Positions 51,008 through 59,639 of a stretch of 64,000 nucleotides of DNA are shown here, one piece after another. Every line of letters begins with the position of its first letter. Position 1 is the first letter of the stretch. The notes beneath the pieces are model-generated. The model was not told the origin of the DNA. It saw nothing but the letters and a program-made list of their open reading frames with translations, and ran no database searches. Origin of the DNA: Candidatus Defluviilinea gracilis (GTDB taxonomy: Bacteria > Chloroflexota > Anaerolineae > Anaerolineales > Villigracilaceae); contig JADJWS010000001.1 of the NCBI GenBank assembly GCA_016716235.1, positions 2,232,001-2,296,000 on the forward strand. Reading direction: 5' to 3'. The translations under genes were made by a program, and so were the position numbers.

Positions 51008-51038
51008 CCTGTGGTGAATTTTAGTCACAGGATTTTTT
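51008..51038 (+). terminator. terminator of the FHA regulator gene
   Basis: CCTGTG and CACAGG pair with a 12-nt loop, preceded by A7 and followed by a T6 run that extends the stem. Could work in both directions. Confidence 0.7.
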
Positions 51039-51092
51039 AATTAGGCTTCCTTGTCATTCGTTATAAAATAGAGTACATTAACTATCAGAATC

Positions 51093-51187
51093 ATGTCATT
51101 CTGAGGAGCGGAGCGACGAAGAATCTATGTTGCTCCAAGAAGATTTCTGGCGAGAGGAGAGATGCTTCGCTCCGCTCAGCATGACAT
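51093..51187. repeat. 95-bp inverted-repeat element, copy 2
   Basis: Begins ATGTCATTCTGAG and ends CTCAGCATGACAT, the same ends and the same 95-bp length as the copy at 10197-10291. Contains GGAGCGGAGCGACGAAG and its inverse CTTCGCTCCGCTC. It lies upstream of the HerA-like gene, 19 bp before the start. Confidence 0.82.
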
Positions 51188-51205
51188 AAAATTAGGAGAC
51201 ATTGA

Positions 51206-53737
51206 ATGACAGACTCAAATTTTTATCTTGGACGCGAGTACGACCCGAAAACGCAAAAAGTAACCGCGAAGAATATCAATTACGATCCCGCCGATCTCAC
51301 CACGCATGCGGTCGTGACCGGCATGACCGGCTCCGGCAAGACCGGTTTATGCGTTGCCCTGCTCGAAGAAGCCGCGTTGCAGGGCATCCCCGCTATTATC
51401 ATCGACCCGAAGGGCGATCTCACCAATTTAATTTTGCACTTCCCCGAACTTGCTCCGCAAGATTTTCAACCGTGGATCGATGCAGATTTGGCGCGTCGTT
51501 CCGGCAAGACTCTCGAACAGGTCGCAACGGACGCGTCCACTTCGTGGCGCAATGGCTTGAAAGAGTGGGGGATGACTCCGGAGCGCGTGCTCGCCTTGAA
51601 AAATTCTGTGCAATTTTCCGTTTTTACACCGGGCTCCGATTCGGGAATCCCTGTCAGCGTGTTGTCATCGCTTGCCGCGCCTGAAATCTCATGGCAGGAT
51701 AACCGCGAAACCCTGCGCGAGCGAATCGCAAGCACAGTGACAGCCCTGCTCGGACTCGTTGGCATCAATGACATTGATCCCATTCGTTCGCGCGAACACA
51801 TTTTGCTTTCCAACATCTTCGAGAACGCGTGGAGTCAAGGCAAAGACGTTGAACTCACCGAATTAATTTTGCAAACGCAAACCCCGCCGTTCGATAAACT
51901 CGGCGCGTTCCCAGTGGACACTTTCTTCCCCGCCAAAGACCGCATGGACTTGGCGATGATCTTGAACAACATCCTCGCCGCGCCCGCATTCGAGGCTTGG
52001 CGCGAAGGTCAATCGCTGGATGTCAACGCGTTGCTCTATACCAAAGAGGGCAAGCCGCGTCACAGCATTTTTTATCTCGCGCATCTCTCCGACGCCGAGC
52101 GCATGTTCTTCGTCACACTGCTTTTCTCTGCCGTCGAAACATGGATGCGCACCCAAAGCGGCGCAACCTCCCTCCGCGCGCTCCTCTACATGGATGAAAT
52201 TTTCGGCTATCTGCCTCCGCTCGGCAACCCGCCTTCCAAACAGCCGTTGCTTCGCATGTTAAAACAAGCGCGCGCGTTCGGGCTTGGCTTATTGCTTGCC
52301 ACGCAAAACCCGGTGGATGTGGACTACAAAGGCTTGTCCAACGCCGGCACGTGGTTCATCGGCAAACTGCAAACCGATCAAGATAAAAACAGACTGCTCG
52401 ACGGGCTTGAAAGCGCGGCGGGCGGCGTCTCGCGCGGTATCTTCGATAAATTAATTTCATCGCTCGGCAAGCGCGTGTTCGTCTTGCATAACGTCCACTC
52501 CAAAGCGCCGGAGTTATTGCAAACACGCTGGGTGATGAACTTTCTCGCCGGTCCCATCACGCGGACTCAAATTCCCGCATTGAATCAACTCGCCAATGCG
52601 GATGCTTCGCTTCCGACTCAGGGTCAGCCTGCCTCGCCCTCCTCAACTGTTTCTACGCCTCAACCATCTTTCATGGCGTCTGCCCCGCAAAGACAATCTC
52701 CAGTCTCCAATCTCCAGTCTCCAACCTCCAATTCCCAATTCTCCTCCACCAAGCCCTCCATCCCTCCAACGATCCGAGAGTATTTCCTCCCGCAAAACCT
52801 CAGCCTGCCCGAAGCGTTCAAAGCCGCGAATCAACCCGCGCCCTCCGAAGCGATGATCGAAAGCATCGTGTACAAGCCGGCGTTGCTGGCGTCCGCCCAG
52901 ATCCGCATCCTCGACCGCAAACTCGGCGTGAACAGCGAGATCGCGCGCACGGCGGTTGTCGCCTCGCCCGAAAAGCGCGGCACTGTCCGCTGGGAGGATT
53001 ACGCGGCTACCGGCAAACCGATGGATAACGTGGACACATCTCCCGCGCCCTCCACAAAATTCGGCACAGTGGATGCGCCGCTGAACGACGCCAAATTGAT
53101 GACCGCCTTGCAAAAAGATTTCACCGATTGGGTCTTCCGCAATTCATCCGTCACTGCCCGCGCGAACCAAGCGTTGAAAGTATTCGCCGGTCCCGATGTG
53201 ACTCAAGCCGAATTCATGACCGCCTGCTCCGACGCGGCGCGCGCGTTGCGCGACGCCGAACTCGAGAAGAAAACCTCCGCGATCGATAAAAAGATAAAAA
53301 CTCTCGAAGACAAAATTTACCGGGAAGAACGCGAACTCCGCCAGGATCAAGAAGATGCGAGAAACCGCAACATCGAAGCCGGGCTAAACGGAGTGGAAGC
53401 TGTGGCAGGCTTGTTCGGGTTGGGACGTAAAAAGAGTCTTTCCACGCCGGTCTCAAAGTTCCGAATGGCGAAGAACGCAAAGGAAGATGTGCGCGAGTCG
53501 GAGGAAGCCATTCAACAATTTAAAAACGATATCGACGATCTTCAAAGACAGCGTGAACAGATCGAAGCGGAGATCACTGAACGCTGGGGAAGAGCCGCCA
53601 GCGAATCGACTGAAGTGACCGTCAACCCCAAAAAGACCGATGTGTATGTGAATCTATTCGGCGTAGGCTGGATGCCCTACTATCTCGTGAACTCCGGCGG
53701 CGGCTTGCTCGAACTCCCCGCATTTGGGGCTGAGTAA
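51206..53737 (+). CDS. HerA-like ATP-binding protein with coiled-coil C-terminus
   Basis: An 843-residue P-loop ATPase. The N-terminus has HAVVTGMTGSGKTGLCVALLEEAA (Walker A about 39-46) and IPAIIIDPKGDLTNLI, the DPKGD motif of the HerA/FtsK superfamily. LLYMDEIFGYLPPLGNPPSKQPLLRMLKQAR holds Walker B, and LLATQNPVDVDYKGLSNAGTWFIGKLQTDQDK is the sensor/arginine region. A low-complexity linker (about 460-525) is encoded by text-like repeats. The C-terminus has a coiled coil (about 680-790) and ends VNLFGVGWMPYYLV. HerA-type motors translocate DNA, but here no nuclease (NurA) neighbour is seen. Function unknown. Confidence 0.88.
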   Translation: MTDSNFYLGREYDPKTQKVTAKNINYDPADLTTHAVVTGMTGSGKTGLCVALLEEAALQGIPAIIIDPKGDLTNLILHFPELAPQDFQPWIDADLARRSGKTLEQVATDASTSWRNGLKEWGMTPERVLALKNSVQFSVFTPGSDSGIPVSVLSSLAAPEISWQDNRETLRERIASTVTALLGLVGINDIDPIRSREHILLSNIFENAWSQGKDVELTELILQTQTPPFDKLGAFPVDTFFPAKDRMDLAMILNNILAAPAFEAWREGQSLDVNALLYTKEGKPRHSIFYLAHLSDAERMFFVTLLFSAVETWMRTQSGATSLRALLYMDEIFGYLPPLGNPPSKQPLLRMLKQARAFGLGLLLATQNPVDVDYKGLSNAGTWFIGKLQTDQDKNRLLDGLESAAGGVSRGIFDKLISSLGKRVFVLHNVHSKAPELLQTRWVMNFLAGPITRTQIPALNQLANADASLPTQGQPASPSSTVSTPQPSFMASAPQRQSPVSNLQSPTSNSQFSSTKPSIPPTIREYFLPQNLSLPEAFKAANQPAPSEAMIESIVYKPALLASAQIRILDRKLGVNSEIARTAVVASPEKRGTVRWEDYAATGKPMDNVDTSPAPSTKFGTVDAPLNDAKLMTALQKDFTDWVFRNSSVTARANQALKVFAGPDVTQAEFMTACSDAARALRDAELEKKTSAIDKKIKTLEDKIYREERELRQDQEDARNRNIEAGLNGVEAVAGLFGLGRKKSLSTPVSKFRMAKNAKEDVRESEEAIQQFKNDIDDLQRQREQIEAEITERWGRAASESTEVTVNPKKTDVYVNLFGVGWMPYYLVNSGGGLLELPAFGAE
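52693..52750. repeat. text-like repeat inside the HerA-like gene
   Basis: Several drifting copies of CTCCAGTCTCCAAT and CCTCCAATTCCCAATT encode QSPVSNLQSPTSNSQFSS. The same words occur in the intergenic array at 26280-26312. Confidence 0.8.
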
Positions 53738-53752
53738 CAGCCGCGCTGTCTT

Positions 53753-54388
53753 ATGTTCTGGATCATCGTAGCGGTTGCGTTTTGGGGCTTCTTTCATTCG
53801 GTCAATTCAACTTTTGCGGTCAAGGAATGGATCCGCCGCGCGTTGGGCGATGGCTTCATGAAGTTCTACCGCCTCGCTTTCAACGTCTTTGCGGCGCTGA
53901 CCTTTTTGCCGATTCCCATCCTGTTGTTTACACTCCCCAGCCGATTGCTGTATCGCGTCCCGGCTCCGTTCATGCAGCTGATGATCGCCGGGCAGGTGTT
54001 CTTCGCCGCTTGTTTATTCACCGCTCTGTATCATTACGGTATCTTGTATTTCATCGGCTTGCGACAATTGGTTGAACTCCCCAGCGAGCGTAAACTGGTT
54101 GGAAGCGGCTCGTATGCGATCGTGCGGCATCCCTTTTACGCGTACTTCCTCTTTTTCCTCTGGCTGACGCCGGTGATGACGATGAACTTGTTGATCGCCT
54201 ACCTCTCGCTGACCGCGTATATTCGCGTCGGCATTTATTTCGAGGAGCGAAAATTGCTCCGCGAGTTCGGCGAAGAGTACGCGAAATACCGGGCGAGTAC
54301 GCCTATGCTCATTCCCGGCTTGAAATTTGGCAGGAACAAATCGCGTTCTCCTCTCGTTTTAGAACCGCAATCGACGGATAAGGTATAA
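53753..54388 (+). CDS. isoprenylcysteine carboxyl methyltransferase-like membrane protein
   Basis: A 211-residue protein with five hydrophobic segments. GSGSYAIVRHPFYAYFLFFLW is the R-H-P-x-Y motif of ICMT/phospholipid N-methyltransferase enzymes, and YFEERKLLREFGEEYAKYRAST is the second E-E/Y-x-x-Y motif. These bind S-adenosylmethionine at the membrane face. It could methylate a lipid or an isoprenoid-linked group. It is 15 bp after the HerA-like gene and may be in one transcription unit with it. Confidence 0.88.
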   Translation: MFWIIVAVAFWGFFHSVNSTFAVKEWIRRALGDGFMKFYRLAFNVFAALTFLPIPILLFTLPSRLLYRVPAPFMQLMIAGQVFFAACLFTALYHYGILYFIGLRQLVELPSERKLVGSGSYAIVRHPFYAYFLFFLWLTPVMTMNLLIAYLSLTAYIRVGIYFEERKLLREFGEEYAKYRASTPMLIPGLKFGRNKSRSPLVLEPQSTDKV

Positions 54389-54560
54389 GAAAGAGATTGA
54401 TTACCTTACACTTTCAAAATCGGGACGCTGACCGCGATGCGCGCTGAATAACGCAGATTTTTCTTTCAGATCAGCGGTGAGGCTCTTTTTCGGCGCCTTT
54501 ACGAAATATTCGTGAACTCGTTTTCTTAGTTGAGACTTAAGTTTGTCTGACCGGTGAAGG

Positions 54561-54566
54561 TATAAT
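54561..54566 (+). promoter_or_regulatory. -10 box near the VanW gene start
   Basis: TATAAT with a 9-nt gap to the ATG at 54576, and no Shine-Dalgarno between. A possible -35 TTAAGT lies 18 bp upstream. Predicted near-leaderless message. Confidence 0.6.
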
Positions 54567-54575
54567 TTTTCACGT

Positions 54576-56462
54576 ATGGCTTCCATTTCCAACCCGTATC
54601 GAACCCTCCCCGCATTACCGCAGATCCTTGCCGCGTTTGTCAGCGGCGTGACGTTGTTTCTTGGCATCCTCATCGCCTCGACGTTGGGATATCAACTGAT
54701 GTATGCCGGGCGAATCTTCCCCGGCGTTTCAGTTGCCGGCGTGGACCTTTCCGGACTTACGCGTGATGAAGCCGCGTTGAAGTTGAACCAAACGTTATCG
54801 TATCCGATCACCGGAAAGATATTGTTCCGGGATGGCGAAAAAGTTTGGGTGGCGTCCCCAGCCGAATTAGGCATGGTGTTCGATCCCTCCTCCACAGCCG
54901 GAGCCGCCTTCCAGTTGGGAAGAAGCGGCGGGTTATTCGGTTCATTAACCGGTCAAATTCAAGCGCGCAGTTCGGGCGCGGATGTGCCCGCAGTCATCCT
55001 GTTCGACCAGCGCGTGGCGGCTCACTATCTGAGTCAGATCAGCGCGCAGATCAATCAACCGATGGCGGAGGCGAGCCTGGAACTCGAAGGGACGAACGTG
55101 GTCGCCAAAGCGGGGCAAGTGGGACGCGAGTTGAAGCTCGAGGCAACGATGGTATACCTCGGCGCGCAATTGCAAACCTTTACCGACGGCGAAGTGACTC
55201 TGGTGGTGCAGGAGATCCAACCTCAGATCCTGGATGTGAGCGCGCAAGCCGAAGCGGCGCGGCAGGTGCTGAGCCAGCCGCTTACGCTGACGATTCAAAA
55301 CTCGACGGAAAGCGACCCCGGCCCATATGTGTATGATGCGCGGGTGCTGGCAAGTTTGCTCGGCGTGCAGCGCGTGCAAAACGGAGCGCAGACCGAAGTG
55401 CATGTTGTGTTGAATTCGGAGGGGTTGCGAAACCTGCTCAACCCGATCAAAGCGGAAGTGGATCGCGCGCCCTCCAACGCCAAATTCATTTTCAACGACG
55501 AAACGAAACAATTGGACAAGATGGAAGACTCGAAAACGGGTCGCGCAATGGATGTGAACGCCAGCATCTCAACCATCAACGACGCGTTATTTCGCGGCGA
55601 ACACACGGTGTCGTTGGTGATCAACGAGGCTCAGCCGCAAATCCCCGGCACAGCCACAGGGCAGGAATTGGGCATCACCGAACTGATCGCCTCTGAAACA
55701 TCGTATTTTTACGGTTCCAGCCAGGAGCGTATTCAAAATATCAAAGCCGCCGCCGAACGCTTTCACGGCGTGATGATCGCGCCGGGTGAAATCTTCTCGA
55801 TGGGCGCGGCCATGGGCGATGTGAGCCTCGAAAACGGATTTGCCGAAGCGCTCATCATTTTTGGCGGCCGCACCATCAAGGGTGTGGGCGGAGGGGTGTG
55901 CCAGGTCAGCACCACGTTGTTCCGCACTGTGTTCAACGCCGGCTTCCCGGTGGTGGAGCGGTATTCACACGCGTATCGAGTCTCATATTATGAGATGACC
56001 GCCAGCGGCGCGGTTGACCCCGATCTGGCGGGGTTGGACGCCACCGTATATTTTCCCCTCGTGGATTTTAAATTCAAAAACGACACGCCCTATTGGATTC
56101 TGATGGAAACCTACGTGAACGAAAGCGGTCGTTCGTTGACCTGGAAAATGTATTCCACCTCCTCCGGGCGCACCGTTTCGTGGGATACAACGGGACCCGT
56201 CAACGTTGTCCCTGCGCCATCGCCCCTGTTTGAAGAGAACCCCGACCTGAGCAAGAACGAAATGAAACAGATAGATTACGCCGCGAACGGCGCGGATGTC
56301 ACCGTCACGCGCACGGTGTCTCAAGATGGCGCAGTCTTGTTTCAAGATCAATTCGTCACCCACTACGAACCCTGGCAGGCGATCTGTCAATTTGGGCCCG
56401 ATTCGAGAAACCCCGAAAAACTTGCGGCAGAGAAAAAATTGTGCCGCAATCCATCCACCTAG
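54576..56462 (+). CDS. VanW family protein with peptidoglycan-binding-like repeats
   Basis: A 628-residue exported protein. A single N-terminal helix (about 18-42, QILAAFVSGVTLFLGILIAST) precedes two YoaR-like domains (FPGVSVAGVDLSGLTRDEAALKLN; TEVHVVLNSEGLRNLLNPIK). The VanW domain (about 370-530) has SQERIQNIKAAAERFHGVMIAPGEIFSMG and GGRTIKGVGGGVCQVSTTLFRTVFNAGF, followed by ERYSHAYRV. A C-terminal G5-like segment ends it. VanW is found with vancomycin-resistance operons, but its own activity is unknown. The start has no ribosome site; a TATAAT box lies 9 nt upstream. Confidence 0.92.
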   Translation: MASISNPYRTLPALPQILAAFVSGVTLFLGILIASTLGYQLMYAGRIFPGVSVAGVDLSGLTRDEAALKLNQTLSYPITGKILFRDGEKVWVASPAELGMVFDPSSTAGAAFQLGRSGGLFGSLTGQIQARSSGADVPAVILFDQRVAAHYLSQISAQINQPMAEASLELEGTNVVAKAGQVGRELKLEATMVYLGAQLQTFTDGEVTLVVQEIQPQILDVSAQAEAARQVLSQPLTLTIQNSTESDPGPYVYDARVLASLLGVQRVQNGAQTEVHVVLNSEGLRNLLNPIKAEVDRAPSNAKFIFNDETKQLDKMEDSKTGRAMDVNASISTINDALFRGEHTVSLVINEAQPQIPGTATGQELGITELIASETSYFYGSSQERIQNIKAAAERFHGVMIAPGEIFSMGAAMGDVSLENGFAEALIIFGGRTIKGVGGGVCQVSTTLFRTVFNAGFPVVERYSHAYRVSYYEMTASGAVDPDLAGLDATVYFPLVDFKFKNDTPYWILMETYVNESGRSLTWKMYSTSSGRTVSWDTTGPVNVVPAPSPLFEENPDLSKNEMKQIDYAANGADVTVTRTVSQDGAVLFQDQFVTHYEPWQAICQFGPDSRNPEKLAAEKKLCRNPST

Positions 56463-56501
56463 GCGGTGGTAGAATTGCCCGCGATCGAGAAATGAGGTTC
56501 C

Positions 56502-56720
56502 ATGATTGACGCAAATCTAAAAGAAATTCTACGATGCCCAAATTGTGTCCGCTCCACTGGCGGCGAGCTTAACTTGCGCAATGACGCATGGTTTATTTGC
56601 AAAGACTGTGGCCGCAAATACCCCATCGTGGACGATATCCCGATCATGTTGATCGAAGAAGGGGATAAGTGGGTTGGCACAGCGGAAAGCGCCTTGCCGA
56701 TCCCGCCTCCCTCGAAATAA
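56502..56720 (+). CDS. Trm112-like zinc-binding protein
   Basis: A 72-residue zinc-ribbon protein. LKEILRCPNC and WFICKDCGRKYPIVDDIPIMLIEEG hold the two Cys pairs and the YPIxDxIPxML core. In eukaryotes Trm112 activates methyltransferases. Bacterial homologues are short and usually adjacent to biosynthetic or methyltransferase genes. Here it is 1 bp before a HEAT-repeat gene. Its partner is not identified. Confidence 0.9.
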   Translation: MIDANLKEILRCPNCVRSTGGELNLRNDAWFICKDCGRKYPIVDDIPIMLIEEGDKWVGTAESALPIPPPSK

Positions 56721-56721
56721 C

Positions 56722-57297
56722 GTGAACGCGCTGCAAGATCTCCTGAACGACCTCGCCAGCAAAGACGAAGCGCGGGCAGAAAAATCCATTTCGGCGCTCG
56801 TTGATTTCGGTAAAGATGCGATTCCCTCGCTTTTGAAGTTGAGCGCCTCTGCTGAAGTGGATACTCGTTGGTGGGCGGTTCGCGCGCTGTCACAAGCGCC
56901 TCATGTTTCGACGGGACAATTGCTCCCGTTTCTCAGCGATACCGCCCCTGAAGTTCGCCAATGCGCGGCACTGGGGCTGGCAGAGAAACCCGACGAAAGC
57001 GCGACCCAGCCACTCGTCCGCGCGTTGAGCGATGCCGACGCGATGGTCTGTAGCCTCGCGGCGCGTGCGTTGGTCAAAATCGGCAAACCCGCTGTCCCGT
57101 CGCTGATCGAAGCGGTGAATCACAAATCGCAAGCGGTGAGAATTCACGCCATCCGCGCGCTGGCGGAGATCCGCGACCCTCGCGCCATCCCCACGTTGAT
57201 GAAGGTGATGGAGGAAGATTCGGCGCTCTTGCAACATTGGGCGAAAGAAGGCTTGGAACGACTTGGATTGGATATGGTGTATTTGAAACCGGTGTAA
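56722..57297 (+). CDS. HEAT-repeat protein
   Basis: A 191-residue all-helical protein of about five HEAT/PBS-lyase repeats: RWWAVRALSQAP, VRQCAALGLAEKPDE, VCSLAARALVKIGKPAVPSL, VRIHAIRALAEIRDPRAIPTL. The GTG start directly follows the Trm112 stop, with no clear ribosome site, so translation is probably coupled. HEAT repeats act as protein-binding scaffolds. The stop codon shares an A with the next ATG (TAATG). Confidence 0.85.
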   Translation: MNALQDLLNDLASKDEARAEKSISALVDFGKDAIPSLLKLSASAEVDTRWWAVRALSQAPHVSTGQLLPFLSDTAPEVRQCAALGLAEKPDESATQPLVRALSDADAMVCSLAARALVKIGKPAVPSLIEAVNHKSQAVRIHAIRALAEIRDPRAIPTLMKVMEEDSALLQHWAKEGLERLGLDMVYLKPV

Positions 57298-58745
57298 TGA
57301 AAATGAATTTTCTAAAAAACATGAAACGCCCCTCAATGGGCACAATGATATTCTGGGTTGCCATGGCTGGTCTGGCGATCGGCGCCTTCGCGGCTGTCAA
57401 AAACCTGACCACCTGTTGGGTCTTAACTCCGCTCCCCGGCTGGGCTCCCTCAGATTGTAAAACCGTGCAGTCAGGGATAGACGGTCCCTCCCTCACGAAT
57501 AGCGAAGGCACGCCTGTGCCGGGGCCGGAGAACTTGCCCGACCCGGTGATCATCCCTGCCAGCGATCTTCCGCCCGCCTGGGATGGCGCAAGCCGTATTA
57601 CCGTATTGATCATCGGGTTGGATGCGCGCGATACCGATACCAGCGCCCCGCGTTCCGATACGATGATCCTCCTCACGATCGATCCGTTGACGAAAACGGC
57701 GGGCATGTTGTCCGTCCCGCGCGATATGTGGGTGAACATCCCGGGCTTTGGGTACAGCCGCATCAACACGGCGTACTCCTCCGGCGAAGGCAATAAATTA
57801 CCGGGCGGCGGACCTGAACTGGCGCGAAAAACAGTGGAGCAATTTATCGGCGTGCCCGTGCAGTATTACGCGCAGGTCGATTTCAACACGTTCGTCCAAT
57901 TCATCGACCGGATCGGCGGCGTCGATATTTACAATGACGAAGATTTGCGCCTCGATCCTGTGGGCGGCGGCAAGGACAAGATTCGGCTTACCTGTTGCGG
58001 TCCTCGCCACTTGGTTGGAACGACGGCGCTTGCGTATGCCCGTCACCGCAAATCTGGCGAGGGCGATTTTTCCCGCGCCCAGCGCCAGCAAAAGTTGATC
58101 CTCGCCATCCGCGACAAGGTGCTCGACCCGGCGAACTTCCCCACGCTCATCACTCAGGCGGACGATTTCTACAACGAGTTTTCGTCCGGCATCCGCACGA
58201 ACATGCCGCTTGATGTGGCGATCCAATTGGCAGTGCTTGCCAAGGATATTCCACCGGATAGCATCAAGCAAGGCGCGATCGATACGACGATGGTGGCGTT
58301 CGATAACGTGATTTTGGGCGGGCAGGATGCGAGCATCATGAAGCCGTTGCCGGACAAGATCCGCATTTTGCGCGATGAGATTTTCACATCGGCTGGGGCG
58401 TTGAGTCCGCTGGCGCCGCAGAATGACCTGACCGCGTTGATGCGCCTCGACCTTGCCCGCGTCCGCGTGTTGAATGGCTCTTTTACCCCCGGGCTTGAAA
58501 CCAATACCGGTAATTATTTTCTGGCGCAGGGGATGCAGGTCAAGGAAGTCGCTCCCGCCGATCGCGCCTATGACCGCACGGTGATCGTGTTGTACGCGCC
58601 AAAACTGTATACGCTCAAATACTTGCAAATGGTGTTCGGCATTACCGAGAACGCGCTGATTCAGATCAAGCCCGATCCGACGCAAACCGTCGATGTGGAG
58701 ATCCGCATCGGCAACGACTGGGCGAATAACAACCCAATGCCATAA
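57297..58745 (+). CDS. LytR-CpsA-Psr (LCP) family protein
   Basis: A 482-residue protein that transfers glycopolymers from lipid carriers to peptidoglycan. One N-terminal helix (about 17-35) precedes the LCP domain (about 97-290): ITVLIIGLDARDTDTSAPRSDTMILLTIDP, MLSVPRDMWVNIPGFGYSRINTAYSSG, FNTFVQFIDRIGGVDIYN and AYARHRKSGEGDFSRAQRQQKLI. The conserved Arg and Asp residues for pyrophosphate binding are present (R-S-D; S-V-P-R-D; R-H-R...D-F-x-R-x-Q-R-Q). The C-terminus (about 430-482) is an LytR_C-like domain (DRTVIVLYAPKLYTLKYLQ). The ATG overlaps the HEAT gene stop. A terminator follows. Confidence 0.93.
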   Translation: MKMNFLKNMKRPSMGTMIFWVAMAGLAIGAFAAVKNLTTCWVLTPLPGWAPSDCKTVQSGIDGPSLTNSEGTPVPGPENLPDPVIIPASDLPPAWDGASRITVLIIGLDARDTDTSAPRSDTMILLTIDPLTKTAGMLSVPRDMWVNIPGFGYSRINTAYSSGEGNKLPGGGPELARKTVEQFIGVPVQYYAQVDFNTFVQFIDRIGGVDIYNDEDLRLDPVGGGKDKIRLTCCGPRHLVGTTALAYARHRKSGEGDFSRAQRQQKLILAIRDKVLDPANFPTLITQADDFYNEFSSGIRTNMPLDVAIQLAVLAKDIPPDSIKQGAIDTTMVAFDNVILGGQDASIMKPLPDKIRILRDEIFTSAGALSPLAPQNDLTALMRLDLARVRVLNGSFTPGLETNTGNYFLAQGMQVKEVAPADRAYDRTVIVLYAPKLYTLKYLQMVFGITENALIQIKPDPTQTVDVEIRIGNDWANNNPMP

Positions 58746-58747
58746 CG

Positions 58748-58780
58748 AACCTCCCTCTTGAAAGAGAGGGAGGTTTTATT
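58748..58780 (+). terminator. rho-independent terminator after the LCP gene
   Basis: AACCTCCCTCTT, loop GAA, AGAGAGGGAGGTT, followed by TTATTTT. Confidence 0.9.
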
Positions 58781-59639
58781 TTGGTTGTTGGAAGGTGAGT
58801 TTGAAACCGCCGAAATAATTTTCGCCCGAGGAGGTCTGGCAGGCGGGAGCCATTAACCCTGAAGCGACATCGCTCCCTTGCGCAAGTTGCACAGCATAAG
58901 CGATGTTCGGCGTCATCAGGAAGTCTGCGTAGCCGTTGCCCAACTCGGGTTTCAAGCCGGTGAAAAAGCGATCCTCGTTCGCTTCCCATGTGATTTGGAT
59001 TTCCATGCCCGGCAGTTGTCTGCGGTTTGAATTGAGCACAAGCACTTGTAATAAACCGTCTGGCAGATTCGAATCGCACAAGGCTTCTTGCGCGATCAAC
59101 TTGAACGGAACGCCAATCGTTGGAATTGGGGTTTGGGTCGGGCGAGGCGTGGATGCGATCGGCAGGGGCTGGGTTGGGGTAATGCCCAGCGTCGCGGTCG
59201 CAATATCTTGCGTAGGCGAGGTGGGAATTGGGGAGGGCGTGTTTGGTGACTGGGTGGGTTGGATAATTTCAACCGGAATAGTTGAGGGTGGCGGCGGCGC
59301 AACACTGATGCCGTTGCTTTGTAAAGCCGCAGACAGGAGCGCGAGTTGGTCGGCGTTTTGGAAGTCTCCGTTGGCAAGCAGGCGTTGCGCTTGCGCGTTC
59401 AACGCTTCGAGGGGATCGGCATCGTTCAGTAGGGTAAGGCGGGCTTTGGCGCGTTCTAAATTCGCTGTGTTGACATACGCGGCGGCGATGGCGGAACGGT
59501 ATTGGTCTTTGAAGTCGTCGCGCAAGGCGCTGGGAACCGCGTCGACGATTTGCAGGGGCGATATCACCCACGAGTAGGCGAGCCCGGCTCCAAGTCCGAG
59601 AAGAAGCGCGAGGAAGGCGCTCCAAAAGATGCGGTTCAT
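58776..59639 (-). CDS. membrane-anchored protein with extended C-terminal domain (paralogue of next gene)
   Basis: A 287-residue protein. The N-terminal helix MNRIFWSAFLALLLGLGAGLAYSWVISPLQIVDAVPSALRDDFKDQYRSAIAAAYV matches the neighbouring 115-residue protein in order (GIGAGLAYGWVI, DLTPDTLRADFKADYVLMVAEAY). A Pro/Thr-rich linker (about 120-185) and a beta-rich C-terminal domain (VPFKLIAQEALCDSNLPDGLLQVLVLNSNRRQLPGMEIQITWEANED) follow. The ATG overlaps the previous stop as ATGA, so the two are coupled. No family recognised. Confidence 0.8.
   Translation of the reverse strand: MNRIFWSAFLALLLGLGAGLAYSWVISPLQIVDAVPSALRDDFKDQYRSAIAAAYVNTANLERAKARLTLLNDADPLEALNAQAQRLLANGDFQNADQLALLSAALQSNGISVAPPPPSTIPVEIIQPTQSPNTPSPIPTSPTQDIATATLGITPTQPLPIASTPRPTQTPIPTIGVPFKLIAQEALCDSNLPDGLLQVLVLNSNRRQLPGMEIQITWEANEDRFFTGLKPELGNGYADFLMTPNIAYAVQLAQGSDVASGLMAPACQTSSGENYFGGFKLTFQQPK

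Noticed and set aside
54401..54673. 90-codon frame on the minus strand
   Set aside because: It overlaps the promoter and start of the VanW gene and has no supporting signal or homology.
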